In this document: piece after piece, positions 5,856 through 5,981 of the stretch | Layout of the letters: every line of letters begins with the position of its first letter | How positions within the stretch are numbered: position 1 is the first letter of the stretch | DNA from: an uncultured Leucothrix sp. | GTDB lineage: Bacteria > Pseudomonadota > Gammaproteobacteria > Thiotrichales > Thiotrichaceae | Assembly (NCBI GenBank): GCA_938004025.1 | Contig: CALKXC010000379.1 | Coordinates: 1 to 5,981, forward strand | DNA: 5,981 bases | Direction of reading: 5' to 3' | Notes under the pieces: model-generated | What the model was told of the DNA's origin: nothing | What the model saw: only the letters and a program-made list of their open reading frames with translations | Databases searched by the model: none | Position numbers and translations under genes: made by a program

Positions 5856-5981
5856 GACAGACGACGTGCTGATAGTGAAACAGAATTCGTTTCAGAGTTT
5901 AATACGGACTGGCCAATTTTTTCTCTTGCTCTCGCCAAACGACTCATAATGGTCCCCACGGGTACTTTTAATATTTCTGCG
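5852..5981 (-). CDS. ECF RNA polymerase sigma factor, C-terminal 42 residues (5' end outside window)
   Basis: The minus strand is open from base 5980 to the TGA at 5854-5852 and encodes AEILKVPVGTIMSRLARARE followed by KIGQS and a serine-rich tail. This is the second half of region 4.2, the helix-turn-helix that reads the -35 element; VPVGTIMSRLARAR is the classic end of ECF (sigma-70 family) factors. The N-terminal regions lie beyond the window edge, so the ECF group cannot be assigned. The stop overlaps the anti-sigma start by four bases (ATGA), the standard operon arrangement of sigma before its anti-sigma. Its promoter, which is often autoregulated, is outside the window. Confidence 0.9.
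   Translation of the reverse strand, partial: AEILKVPVGTIMSRLARAREKIGQSVLNSETNSVSLSARRLS

Noticed and set aside
1..5981. CRISPR array, tRNA, rRNA, insertion sequence, phage or toxin-antitoxin genes
   Set aside because: No spaced repeats, no cloverleaf-like sequence and no matching protein motifs were seen; all sizeable frames are explained by the listed genes.

Overview
The window looks like chromosomal DNA from a gammaproteobacterium of moderate to low G+C (judged by eye, around the low forties). The evidence is the mix of genes: a short CNNM/CBS 'hemolysin-family' protein, a DUF2853 protein, a putative outer-membrane lipoprotein aminopeptidase (PF10023 type), a DUF3047 protein and an ECF sigma/anti-sigma pair. 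These are familiar in marine gammaproteobacteria, but I cannot name a genus. Apart from the DUF4360 gene, whose codon choice looks like strong expression, base and codon use seem fairly even. I see no transposase, integrase, tRNA, rRNA or CRISPR array.

Layout. From 1 to 535 (+) lies the C-terminal part of a CBS-domain CNNM/CorC-like membrane protein that begins before the window. A strong hairpin at 550-579, with a T-run on the minus strand, separates it from a convergent DUF2853 gene (646-990, -). A 181-bp divergent spacer leads to a cytoplasmic metallophosphoesterase of the PrpE/ApaH-like group (1172-2107, +). Its 3' end overlaps by 26 bp the 3' end of a convergent lipoprotein zinc aminopeptidase gene (2082-3248, -). 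A 127-bp divergent spacer containing a perfect dyad is followed by a secreted DUF3047 protein (3376-4026, +), a hairpin, 234 bp of AT-rich non-coding DNA, then a secreted, strongly basic DUF4360 protein with four cysteines (4303-4920, +). That gene ends at a textbook intrinsic terminator. The window closes with a minus-strand operon: the tail of an ECF sigma factor gene (5852-5981, cut by the window edge) overlaps by 4 bp (ATGA) a membrane anti-sigma factor gene (5088-5855).

How the parts may work together. Most are single-gene units in alternating orientation, so the only firm functional pair is the sigma/anti-sigma operon: a membrane-anchored anti-sigma would hold the sigma factor until an envelope signal arrives. 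The three genes next to it (lipoprotein aminopeptidase, DUF3047, DUF4360) all encode exported proteins. A link between the sigma factor and these envelope genes is possible, but nothing visible in the sequence proves it. I did not find a convincing new defence, mobile or RNA system. The most useful leads are the uncharacterised exported proteins, the zinc-free anti-sigma, the dyad between the divergent exported-protein genes and the overlapping convergent gene ends.
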